From an uncultured Lachnospiraceae bacterium (GTDB taxonomy: Bacteria; Bacillota; Clostridia; Lachnospirales; Anaerotignaceae): 39,015 nucleotides of DNA. Made by a program: the position numbers and the translations under genes. The notes beneath the pieces are model-generated. The model worked only from the letters and a program-made list of their open reading frames with translations, ran no database searches and was not told the DNA's origin. This document shows positions 32,566-39,015 of the stretch, piece by piece (positions within the stretch are counted from its first letter, which is position 1; each line of letters opens with the position of its first letter). The stretch spans positions 1 through 39,015 of the forward strand of contig CALWKY010000081.1 in assembly GCA_944381395.1 (NCBI GenBank). The letters run 5' to 3'.

Positions 32566-32596
32566 AGCGCATCTGCTTTTAGCAGATGCGCTTTTC
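32566..32596 (+). terminator. Terminator after glgP
   Basis: Perfect 12-bp arms AGCGCATCTGCT and AGCAGATGCGCT, a 3-base loop, then TTTCT. Confidence 0.88.
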
Positions 32597-32791
32597 TATG
32601 GAAAACAGGACTGCCGCTATGACAGTAGATCAGATCTGTCGGAAAGATTTTGTTTTTCATGAGAGCTTTGATCGGGAAAGCGTTTTAATTTATGAAACAG
32701 AACATAAGAAAACGCCGCTGCTCCTTGCCGGAAAAACAGGAAAGAGAGGGGGAAAATACTTTTTATCGGAAAGGAAAACATGGAATCTTAT

Positions 32792-32820
32792 TTGACAGAA
32801 GACCTCTTTTATGATAAAAT
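32792..32820 (+). promoter_or_regulatory. Predicted promoter of tRNA-Arg
   Basis: TTGACA, 17 bp, TAAAAT, 21 bp before the tRNA. Confidence 0.8.
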
Positions 32821-32841
32821 AACCAATAGTGCAAAATTAGT

Positions 32842-32914
32842 GCACCCTTAGCTCAGTGGATAGAGCGTTCGCCTCCGGAGCGAAAGGCCATGGGTTCGAA
32901 TCCCGTAGGGTGCA
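32842..32914 (+). tRNA. tRNA-Arg (CCG)
   Basis: Acceptor GCACCCT with AGGGTGC, anticodon loop CTCCGGA giving CCG, T-loop TTCGAAT. No encoded CCA. Confidence 0.95.
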
Positions 32915-32933
32915 GTCGCAGCGGCGGCACACC

Positions 32934-32970
32934 ATATCGCAGTCCATTTTTTTGGATTGCGATATTTTTA
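32934..32970 (+). terminator. Terminator after tRNA-Arg
   Basis: ATATCGCAGTCC and GGATTGCGATAT arms (one G-T pair), then a T run. Confidence 0.85.
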
Positions 32971-33096
32971 TATTCAAAAAACCGCAATAGAAAGGCGTGG
33001 CGTGCTTATTGCGCTGACTGCTTTTTGCATCCTGCATACCGGAAGAAATGATTTTGAGAGAGCATGATTGATTTTCATTGCGTAAAGGTGGACTAT

Positions 33097-33567
33097 ATGA
33101 TAGAAATTATCCGTTTAGAAGAAACAGACAATCCCATTTTTCAACAAATCTGCCAGTGGAATTATCACTGGTGGGGTGTGCGGGACGGCAAGACAATGGA
33201 AGAGGTTTGTTATAATTTAGCCCATTCCCTCCAGCATCAAAGACTGCCTCAGACCTTTGTGGCATTATGGAATGGCGTGCCGGCAGGCATGTACCAGCTG
33301 GCTATATTTGATGATCTGGACAGCAGACCGGATCTTTATCCCTGGATGATCAATGTATATGTGGCGGAAGCATACCGCGGAAAAGGCATTTGCCGTGCCA
33401 TGATGGAAACAGTGCCGGAATATGCCAAACAGGCGAATCTGTCAGAACTTTATTTATATACCAAGCATAATGGGCTGTATGAAAAATTTGGCTGGGAGTT
33501 TGTAGAAGAAGTGCCTACATTCCGCGCGGATTCCCCAGTGGAACGATTATATCGGCTGAAAGTATAG
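33097..33567 (+). CDS. GNAT family N-acetyltransferase
   Basis: Acetyl-CoA-dependent acetyltransferase, substrate unknown. It has 156 residues and the standard fold. The acetyl-CoA loop is YRGKGICRAM (about residues 99-108), preceded by the beta-4 strand INVYVAEA. The C-terminal LYEKFGWE is also typical. I choose ATG 33097 behind AAAGGTGG; an earlier in-frame start at 33064 would add 11 non-conserved residues. It lies alone between the tRNA-Arg terminator and a terminator shared with map. Confidence 0.88.
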   Translation: MIEIIRLEETDNPIFQQICQWNYHWWGVRDGKTMEEVCYNLAHSLQHQRLPQTFVALWNGVPAGMYQLAIFDDLDSRPDLYPWMINVYVAEAYRGKGICRAMMETVPEYAKQANLSELYLYTKHNGLYEKFGWEFVEEVPTFRADSPVERLYRLKV

Positions 33568-33651
33568 TAATTTTATCCAATGCAAAACTTGCGGGAGAAA
33601 TGAAGATAAACCATCTTTTGACACCAATGTTTACAAAAAGTATGGATAGAA

Positions 33652-33684
33652 ATAAAAAAACCGGAGCATTGCTCCGGTTTTATT
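33652..33684. terminator. Bidirectional terminator between GNAT gene and map
   Basis: AAACCGGAGC, ATT loop, GCTCCGGTTT, with A/T runs on both sides. It starts immediately after the map stop codon on the minus strand. Confidence 0.9.
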
Positions 33685-34563
33685 TTAGTGGGTTAAAATT
33701 TCATATCCATCCTCTGTAATAGCTACTGTGTATTCCCATTGTGCGGAAAGAGAGCCGTCCATGGTGTAAATGGTCCAGCCGTTTTCTTCATCTTGGTAGA
33801 AATCCTCACCGCCGGCATTGATCATTGGCTCAATGGTAAAGACCATGCCCGGAACCAGCACCATACCGGTGTCAAACTCACCGATATGGCAGACATAAGG
33901 ATCTTCGTGGAATTGGATGCCTACGCCGTGACCGCCGATTTCTTCCACAACGCTGTAGCCTTCGCTGTAGGCGAAATTACTAATGACAGCGCCAATATCT
34001 CCTAAGTGCCCCCAGGGCTTTAAATAAGGCAGTGCCATATCTACGGCTTTTTTCGTGTCCTCTACCAGTTTTTTTGCTTCGGGAGAAACTTCGCCGATGC
34101 AGAACATTCGGGAAGCGTCAGCATAGTAACCATCTAAAATAGTGGTTACATCCACGTTGATAATATCCCCTTCTTTTAAAATTTCATCAGGGGAAGGGAT
34201 GCCATGGCAAATTACGTCATTGATGGAAGTGCAGACGCTTTTCGGGAAGCCTTCATAGTTTAAAGGCGCAGGAATTCCACCATGGGCAATGGTATATTCA
34301 TGGACAAGGGTATTGATTTCCTCTGTGGACATACCGGCATGAATGTGTTCACCAACCATATCTAAAATGGCAGTATTCAGGACACCGGCTTTGCGGATGC
34401 CGTCAATCTGCTCCGGTGTTTTAATCATTTTCCGCTTGGGTACAATTTCTCCCATCCGCTTTAATTCTCGCAATTTTTCATCCATGCCCATATGACAGAG
34501 CTTATATTTTTTTCCACTGCCGCACCAGCAGGGATCATTTCTTCCAATTTTAAAAGGCAGCAT
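33685..34563 (-). CDS. map: Methionine aminopeptidase with N-terminal SEC-C zinc motif
   Basis: Removes the initiator methionine from nascent proteins. It has 292 residues from the start chosen at 34563. An N-terminal SEC-C motif (C12, C14, C23, H24 in CWCGSGKKYKLCH) precedes a type I MetAP domain. Metal ligands can be read as the two aspartates of VDVTTILDGYYADAS, the histidine of GHGVG, and the glutamates in FTIEPM and QWEYTV. The SEC-C tag also occurs on SecA and probably docks the enzyme at the ribosome. In-frame ATG 34575 and GTG 34572 are alternatives, but AAAGGA abuts them. Confidence 0.93.
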   Translation of the reverse strand: MLPFKIGRNDPCWCGSGKKYKLCHMGMDEKLRELKRMGEIVPKRKMIKTPEQIDGIRKAGVLNTAILDMVGEHIHAGMSTEEINTLVHEYTIAHGGIPAPLNYEGFPKSVCTSINDVICHGIPSPDEILKEGDIINVDVTTILDGYYADASRMFCIGEVSPEAKKLVEDTKKAVDMALPYLKPWGHLGDIGAVISNFAYSEGYSVVEEIGGHGVGIQFHEDPYVCHIGEFDTGMVLVPGMVFTIEPMINAGGEDFYQDEENGWTIYTMDGSLSAQWEYTVAITEDGYEILTH

Positions 34564-34613
34564 ACCATTCACCATTCCTTTTCCATGCAGTTATATTTCA
34601 TTTTTCTAGAGGT

Positions 34614-34642
34614 ATCATAGCACAGTTTTTAACCAGTGACAA
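34614..34642 (-). promoter_or_regulatory. Predicted promoter of map
   Basis: Minus strand TTGTCA, 17 bp, TATGAT with extended TGC, 51 bp before the start. Confidence 0.7.
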
Positions 34643-34767
34643 GCAAGGCAGTTCTTTCTATAGAATAAAAGCACTTCCATTTTCTTTGCCTGACAATGAT
34701 ATTTGTACAAAAATAAATACATTTTAAAAGAAAATTCCGAAAACTCCTTTTTTGGCACATTTTGTAG

Positions 34768-34796
34768 TTGCAATTTGACAACTGTTTCAGTAAAAT
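34768..34796 (+). promoter_or_regulatory. Predicted promoter of ispE
   Basis: TTGCAA, 17 bp, TAAAAT, about 77 bp before the start. Confidence 0.55.
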
Positions 34797-34872
34797 ATTT
34801 GTATACAGTATCAAAAGAAATACATGGAGTAGGAAAAGAAATGGGTCTTTTCACAAGATCGGAGTGAATACC

Positions 34873-35808
34873 ATGGAAGAAATTCGGATGCGCGCACGTG
34901 CGAAAATCAATCTGACGCTGGACGTAACTGGAAAACGGGAAGATGGTTATCACCTGCTGCGGATGGTGATGCAAAACGTGGCGCTTTATGATGATGTTAT
35001 GATACGCAGACGGCAAGAAGCCGGCATTGTCCTTACGTCCAATTTGCCTTGGCTGCCTTGCGATGAACGAAATTTAGCTTGGAGAGCAGCCCGTTTGATG
35101 CAGGAAGAATTTGGCTTAACCGAAGGGGTAGAGATCCATATCCAAAAGCGGATCCCTGTTGCGGCTGGATTGGCTGGAGGAAGTACAGACTGTGCAGCGG
35201 TGCTGGTGGGGATGAAGCGGCTGTTTGGTCTGCGTGTTTCACAAAAGAAGCTGGAGGAACTGGGGTTGCGTTTGGGCGCGGATGTTCCTTATTGTATTCG
35301 ACGGGGAACGGTATTGGCAGAAGGTATTGGTGAAATATTAACGGACATTAACCCTCAATGTCCACCTTTTTTTGTAGTTTTGGCAAAGCCTAATGTGAGT
35401 GTATCTACAAAAAGTGTATATCAAAAATTGAAGTTGGATGAAATTCGCAATCATCCGGATACAGAAGGCATGTTAGCTGCCATTGTAGCACAGGACCATC
35501 AAGCCATTTGTAAAAAAATGGGAAACGTACTGGAAAATGTAACCATTCCTGATTATCCCATTATCGCTGCCCTGAAAGAGCGTCTTTTGGAGCTGGGAGC
35601 GGAAAATGCCATGATGAGCGGAAGCGGTCCTACCGTATTCGGGTTATTTTTGGATGAAAAACAGGCGAAAAAAGCGGCGAAAAAAGTACAGCGGGAGTTT
35701 TCTTTAAAGGAAGTTGTAACGACCCGTACGTTTTGCCCCGCGCGTTCTGGTCAAAAAAGAAAGGAGAGAGGAAAGCAATATGGAGAAACTGACAATTGCA
35801 TCAAATGA
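34873..35808 (+). CDS. ispE: 4-diphosphocytidyl-2-C-methyl-D-erythritol kinase
   Basis: GHMP kinase of the methylerythritol-phosphate route to isoprenoids; it phosphorylates CDP-methylerythritol. It has 311 residues. The N-terminal RARAKINLTLDVTGKREDGYH is the substrate block, the ATP loop VAAGLAGGSTDCAAV lies at about 96-110, and the C-terminal MSGSGPTVFGLF is the third GHMP motif. I choose ATG 34873, with GGAGTG eight bases upstream. Its last 29 bases overlap the next gene in another frame, so the basic C-terminal tail (KRKERGKQY) also carries the ribosome site of the regulator. Confidence 0.95.
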   Translation: MEEIRMRARAKINLTLDVTGKREDGYHLLRMVMQNVALYDDVMIRRRQEAGIVLTSNLPWLPCDERNLAWRAARLMQEEFGLTEGVEIHIQKRIPVAAGLAGGSTDCAAVLVGMKRLFGLRVSQKKLEELGLRLGADVPYCIRRGTVLAEGIGEILTDINPQCPPFFVVLAKPNVSVSTKSVYQKLKLDEIRNHPDTEGMLAAIVAQDHQAICKKMGNVLENVTIPDYPIIAALKERLLELGAENAMMSGSGPTVFGLFLDEKQAKKAAKKVQREFSLKEVVTTRTFCPARSGQKRKERGKQYGETDNCIK

Positions 35809-36463
35809 ATATTTACCGTTACGTGATGTGGTGTTTAACACTTTACGTGATGCGATTTTGACTGGAAAACTCTCACCGGGTGAGCGTCTGATGGAAAACC
35901 ATTTAGCAGAGCAGCTGGGAGTAAGCCGTACACCCATCCGGGAAGCATTACGCATGCTGGAACAGGAAAAACTGGTGGAACTGGTACCCAGAAAAGGTGC
36001 GCAGGTCTTGGATATGAGTGAGAAGGAAATTGTGGATATTTTGGAAATCCGCAGTGTATTAGAAGGTTTGGCTACTTCTTTAGCCTGCAGAAAAATGACC
36101 GATGAAGATCTGCAACAGCTCAGAGAAATGGAAGCGAAATTTGAAGAAAAGCTGTGGGCAAAAGAGTATGCCGCCGCCGCGGATGCCGATGAAAGTTTCC
36201 ATGATATTATTTTCCGCGCAGCCGGTAATGAACGGCTGGAACAGATTTCCCAGCATTTGCGGATTCAGCTGTACCGGTATCGTTTGACCCATGTAAAGAA
36301 TGAGTCCAGCGGCAGTATTCTTTCTACCCATCATAAGAGCATTATTCGTGCCATTGAAGTGCGGGATAGTGAAGAAGGCGAGCGTTTAGCCCAGACACAT
36401 ATTAAATATCATACAGAATTTATCCTGTATTCTGTTAGACAAAAAGGCGAAACAAAGGATTAA
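35780..36463 (+). CDS. GntR family regulator with FCD domain
   Basis: Transcriptional regulator of the FadR subfamily. It has 227 residues. The N-terminal winged helix (about 10-75) includes the recognition part EQLGVSRTPIREALRMLE. The all-helical FCD ligand domain (about 80-215) carries acidic and histidine residues typical of metal-assisted carboxylate binding (ESFHDIIF, STHHKSIIRAI). The ligand cannot be named; many relatives sense organic acids or sugars. It overlaps ispE by 29 bases and is likely translated together with it. GGAGAGG lies upstream. Confidence 0.93.
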   Translation: MEKLTIASNEYLPLRDVVFNTLRDAILTGKLSPGERLMENHLAEQLGVSRTPIREALRMLEQEKLVELVPRKGAQVLDMSEKEIVDILEIRSVLEGLATSLACRKMTDEDLQQLREMEAKFEEKLWAKEYAAAADADESFHDIIFRAAGNERLEQISQHLRIQLYRYRLTHVKNESSGSILSTHHKSIIRAIEVRDSEEGERLAQTHIKYHTEFILYSVRQKGETKD

Positions 36464-36519
36464 GTCCCTATTGTAAATGGGTTGGGGATAAGAAAAGGAG
36501 AGAAAGGAGGAGCCTCCCG

Positions 36520-37626
36520 ATGAAACCACAAAAAGGGGTGTTTCCCACCAGAGAAGAACGGGTGCCTTATCGTGGGAACACCAATAGCGGCAGTCACAGC
36601 GATCATGGGAATGCTTCTGCCGCCAAAACCTCACACACAACAAAAAGAAAAAACCGTACAACGCGAAAAATGTCACCTCAAAAACAGAAAAAAGCGGCGT
36701 TGGCAGTTTGTGCAGCGGTAATTGTATTGATTCTTTTTTTATTACTGCGCAAAGATGGTGCAGCTGTCTATTTAGATGGCACCCTGCAAGGGGTATTGCA
36801 TAATCCTTCTATTACAGCGGAAAAAATAATAGAACGTTTGGAAACAGAATTATCCACCAGTGTGGGCAGTGAAGTGCAGCTGGTAGAAGAAATTACCGTG
36901 GAACCGGTTCGTATTGGCAGCAAATATAAGAACGATGTCTGTACAGAAGAATATCTCTATCCGAAACTGCGCAATCAATTGACCTATTTGGTTAATGCGG
37001 CTGTGATTCAGGTAGAGGCAGAAGATGTGGCGGCACTAATCAGTGAGGAAAGTGCCAATACGGTATTGGATCAGCTCAAGGCTATCTACACGCCTGCGGA
37101 TGTGGATCCAGAAGATCTGGAAGTTACTTTTGTGGAAAATGTAAGTGTTACCCCAAAATTTGTAGACGGCAGTACCATTCTTTCAGAGGAAGATGCCTTG
37201 GCAGCATTGCAGCAAACCACAGAAACGACCACAACGTATACAGCTGTCAGCGGGGATAGTTTTTATTCCATCGCGGTAAAGTATGATATGTCTTTGGAAG
37301 AACTATTAGAGTTAAATAACTTGACGATTAACGATTCTTTAAAGGCAGGACAGGTGCTCAATGTCATTACGCAGAAACCGCGCATCTCTGTGCGAACGGT
37401 GGAAACGACTGTATTAACCGATATCGAGCCAAAAACCTACGAATATCAGTATGATGACAGCCAGCCGTCTTCCTATCAGAAAGTTATTCAGCAAGGTAAG
37501 GCGGGTCAAAAGGAAAGTACCATTCAGACGATCCGCATTAACGGTATTGTTACAGAGGAGAAAGAAGTATCCTATCAAGTAACAGTAGAGCCAGTAACGG
37601 AGATCATTGTGAAAGGAACGCAATAA
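36520..37626 (+). CDS. LysM and G5 domain cell-wall protein
   Basis: Membrane-anchored cell-wall protein. It has 368 residues. A basic, Ser/Thr/His-rich N-terminal tail (1-56) leads to one membrane helix (about 57-77). An extracellular region with the VYLDGTLQGVL repeat-like domain follows (80-235), then a LysM domain (about 238-285, TYTAVSGDSFYSIAVKYDM) and a C-terminal G5 domain (about 290-366). This layout is that of clostridial M23 endopeptidases, but the peptidase domain that normally follows the G5 domain is missing: the stop is clean, 79 bases before pgi. It would bind but not cut peptidoglycan. The ribosome site can fold into a hairpin. Confidence 0.88.
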   Translation: MKPQKGVFPTREERVPYRGNTNSGSHSDHGNASAAKTSHTTKRKNRTTRKMSPQKQKKAALAVCAAVIVLILFLLLRKDGAAVYLDGTLQGVLHNPSITAEKIIERLETELSTSVGSEVQLVEEITVEPVRIGSKYKNDVCTEEYLYPKLRNQLTYLVNAAVIQVEAEDVAALISEESANTVLDQLKAIYTPADVDPEDLEVTFVENVSVTPKFVDGSTILSEEDALAALQQTTETTTTYTAVSGDSFYSIAVKYDMSLEELLELNNLTINDSLKAGQVLNVITQKPRISVRTVETTVLTDIEPKTYEYQYDDSQPSSYQKVIQQGKAGQKESTIQTIRINGIVTEEKEVSYQVTVEPVTEIIVKGTQ

Positions 37627-37705
37627 AAAAGGACATGTCTTTCTTTGCCCACACATAAGATAGAACTGGAAAAAGTTTTATGAAATAAGAAAGAGGGAGT
37701 TTGTT

Positions 37706-39015
37706 ATGAGTATTTCATTCCGAATGCAAAAAGGCGCAATGGATCCGGAGAGACTGTTTGCCATGCAGGAGCGGGTATCTTCCTGCCACCATGCGCTCCA
37801 TGAAAAAACAGGCAAAGGAAATGATTTCTTAGGATGGGTAGATTTACCCCTTGCATATGATAAAGAGGAATTTGCCCGGATCAAAGCAGCTGCGAAAAAG
37901 ATTCAGGAACAATCTCAAGTTTTGATCGTAATTGGTATTGGCGGTTCCTATCTGGGAACGAAAACGGCACTGGATTTCATCAAAACACCTTTTTACAATG
38001 AGAAGAGGAAAGATACGCCGGATATCTATTTTGTAGGAAACAATATCAGCTCTGCATATTTACAGGATATTCTGGATATTTTGGGCGACAGAGACTTTTC
38101 TGTAAATATTATTTCCAAGAGCGGTACTACCACAGAACCTGCCATTGCCTTCCGCTTCTTCCAGCAGCTGTTGGAGAAAAAATATGGAAAAGAGGGCGCG
38201 GCAGATCGTATTTATGCTACGACGGATAAGGCAAGAGGTGCACTAAAAAATCTGTGTAATGAAGCAGGGTATGAAACCTTTGTGATTCCTGATGATGTAG
38301 GCGGCAGATTTACGGTATTAACCGCGGTAGGTCTCTTGGCGCTGGCAGTGGCAGGCGCTGACTTGGATGCCATCATGGCAGGTGCGGCTTGGGCGCATGA
38401 TGCTTACAGCAAGGAAGACATGCACGAGAACGAATGCTACCAGTATGCGGCACTGCGGAACTTGTTCTATCAGGATGGAAAAACCATTGAGATTTTGGCA
38501 AATTATGAGCCGCATATGACTTCTTTTGGAGAATGGTATAAACAGCTTTTTGCCGAGAGCGAAGGAAAAGATGGAAAAGGTCTTTTCCCTGTTACAGCAA
38601 ACTTCTCTACAGACCTGCACTCCATTGGACAGTTCATTCAGGAAGGCGGCAGATATTTCTTTGAGACTGTGCTTTGGTGCAACGAACCGAAGCATACACT
38701 GACAGTACCCTTTGATGCAGACAATGTGGACGGACTGAATTTTGTAGCAGGAAAAGAAATGCAGTATGTCAACAGTAAAGCCTTTGCGGGAACGATGCTG
38801 GCGCATATGGATGGCGGCGTGCCTAATTTGAAGATTACCATTGACCGTATGGACGAATGGCATTTTGGTGCATTGGTATATTTCTTTGAAAAAGCGGTGG
38901 GCATCAGTGGATATTTACTGGATGTAAATCCTTTTAACCAGCCTGGTGTAGAAGCGTATAAAAAGAATATGTTTGCCTTGTTGGGAAAGCCGGGTTATGA
39001 AGAACAGAAGGCTTT
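37706..39015 (+). CDS. pgi: Glucose-6-phosphate isomerase (3' truncated)
   Basis: Interconverts glucose-6-phosphate and fructose-6-phosphate. The frame is open to the window end, with 436 complete codons of a family length near 450, so only the last dozen or so residues are missing. Seen in order: [15 protein letters not shown], the phosphate-binding SKSGTTTEP, the signature [16 protein letters not shown], the catalytic glutamate in GQFIQEGG, and the C-terminal lysine block [14 protein letters not shown]. The start at 37706 follows AGAGGGAG. No clear promoter is visible in the 79 bp to the preceding gene. Confidence 0.96.
   Translation, partial: MSISFRMQKGAMDPERLFAMQERVSSCHHALHEKTGKGNDFLGWVDLPLAYDKEEFARIKAAAKKIQEQSQVLIVIGIGGSYLGTKTALDFIKTPFYNEKRKDTPDIYFVGNNISSAYLQDILDILGDRDFSVNIISKSGTTTEPAIAFRFFQQLLEKKYGKEGAADRIYATTDKARGALKNLCNEAGYETFVIPDDVGGRFTVLTAVGLLALAVAGADLDAIMAGAAWAHDAYSKEDMHENECYQYAALRNLFYQDGKTIEILANYEPHMTSFGEWYKQLFAESEGKDGKGLFPVTANFSTDLHSIGQFIQEGGRYFFETVLWCNEPKHTLTVPFDADNVDGLNFVAGKEMQYVNSKAFAGTMLAHMDGGVPNLKITIDRMDEWHFGALVYFFEKAVGISGYLLDVNPFNQPGVEAYKKNMFALLGKPGYEEQKA

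Noticed and set aside
32586..32795. A 69-codon frame after glgP
   Set aside because: Its start lies in the glgP terminator, there is no ribosome site, and its end runs into the tRNA-Arg -35 region.
32837..33037. A minus-strand frame across tRNA-Arg
   Set aside because: A common artefact of translating a tRNA gene antisense.
1..39015. CRISPR array, prophage, transposon or toxin-antitoxin island
   Set aside because: No series of regularly spaced repeats, no integrase, transposase or phage gene, and no paired small toxin-antitoxin frames with ribosome sites were seen.

Overview
The window is a stretch of ordinary chromosome from a low-to-mid GC, anaerobic, endospore-forming Firmicute of class Clostridia. 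It looks Lachnospiraceae- or Anaerotignum-like, but I cannot fix the genus from the sequence alone. Evidence for an anaerobe: class III ribonucleotide reductase with its radical-SAM activase, NfnAB transhydrogenase, and a K+-dependent membrane pyrophosphatase. Evidence for an endospore former: yabP and yabQ with a sigma-E-like promoter. Gene orders mazG-hup-rqcP-yabP-yabQ-divIC-tRNAs and rho-rpmE-DUF1385-prmC-prfA, together with strong AGGAGG-type ribosome-binding sites, also fit this group. All four tRNA genes lack an encoded 3' CCA.

Layout. 1-581: the end of a MetQ-like lipoprotein. 629-5340 (minus): an operon nrdD-nrdG-dut-cls behind a promoter covered by two NrdR-like boxes 31 bp apart. 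5638-7373 (minus): an MBL-fold hydrolase and a type I asparaginase. 7596-9857 (minus): nfnA-nfnB, with a Rex-like palindrome upstream. 10133-12781 (plus): mazG, hup, rqcP, yabP, yabQ, divIC, then tRNA-Met, -Glu and -Val, which matches Bacillus subtilis synteny. 13229-16586: a C_GCAxxG_C_C protein, an ECF S component, a PhzF-like protein and a second GltD/NfnB-like flavoprotein without an NfnA partner. 16637-17143 (minus): a MarR regulator, followed by about 850 bp without an intact gene that may hold a decayed regulator/membrane-protein pair. 17998-22291 (plus): mntP, a PAP2 phosphatase, a membrane pyrophosphatase with tandem promoters and a long leader, and a DUF2461 protein. 22483-23148 (minus): mecA. 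23474-29298 (plus): a LysM membrane protein, rho, rpmE, DUF1385, prmC, prfA. 29436-32557: a small unknown membrane protein and glycogen phosphorylase. 32842-37626: tRNA-Arg, a GNAT acetyltransferase, map with a SEC-C motif (minus), ispE overlapping a GntR/FCD regulator, and a LysM-G5 membrane protein. 37706-end: pgi, cut by the window edge.

I see no CRISPR array, prophage, insertion sequence or defence island. The most interesting signals are regulatory. (1) A near-consensus sigma-E promoter is interlocked with a terminator upstream of yabP, so that sigma-E transcripts would start inside the hairpin. (2) Tandem NrdR boxes lie on nrdD. (3) Two tandem 16-bp palindromes lie between the C_GCAxxG_C_C gene and the ECF gene. 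(4) The pyrophosphatase carries the sequence signature of K+-dependent, probably Na+-pumping enzymes. Promoter, operator and terminator calls are read by eye and are predictions.
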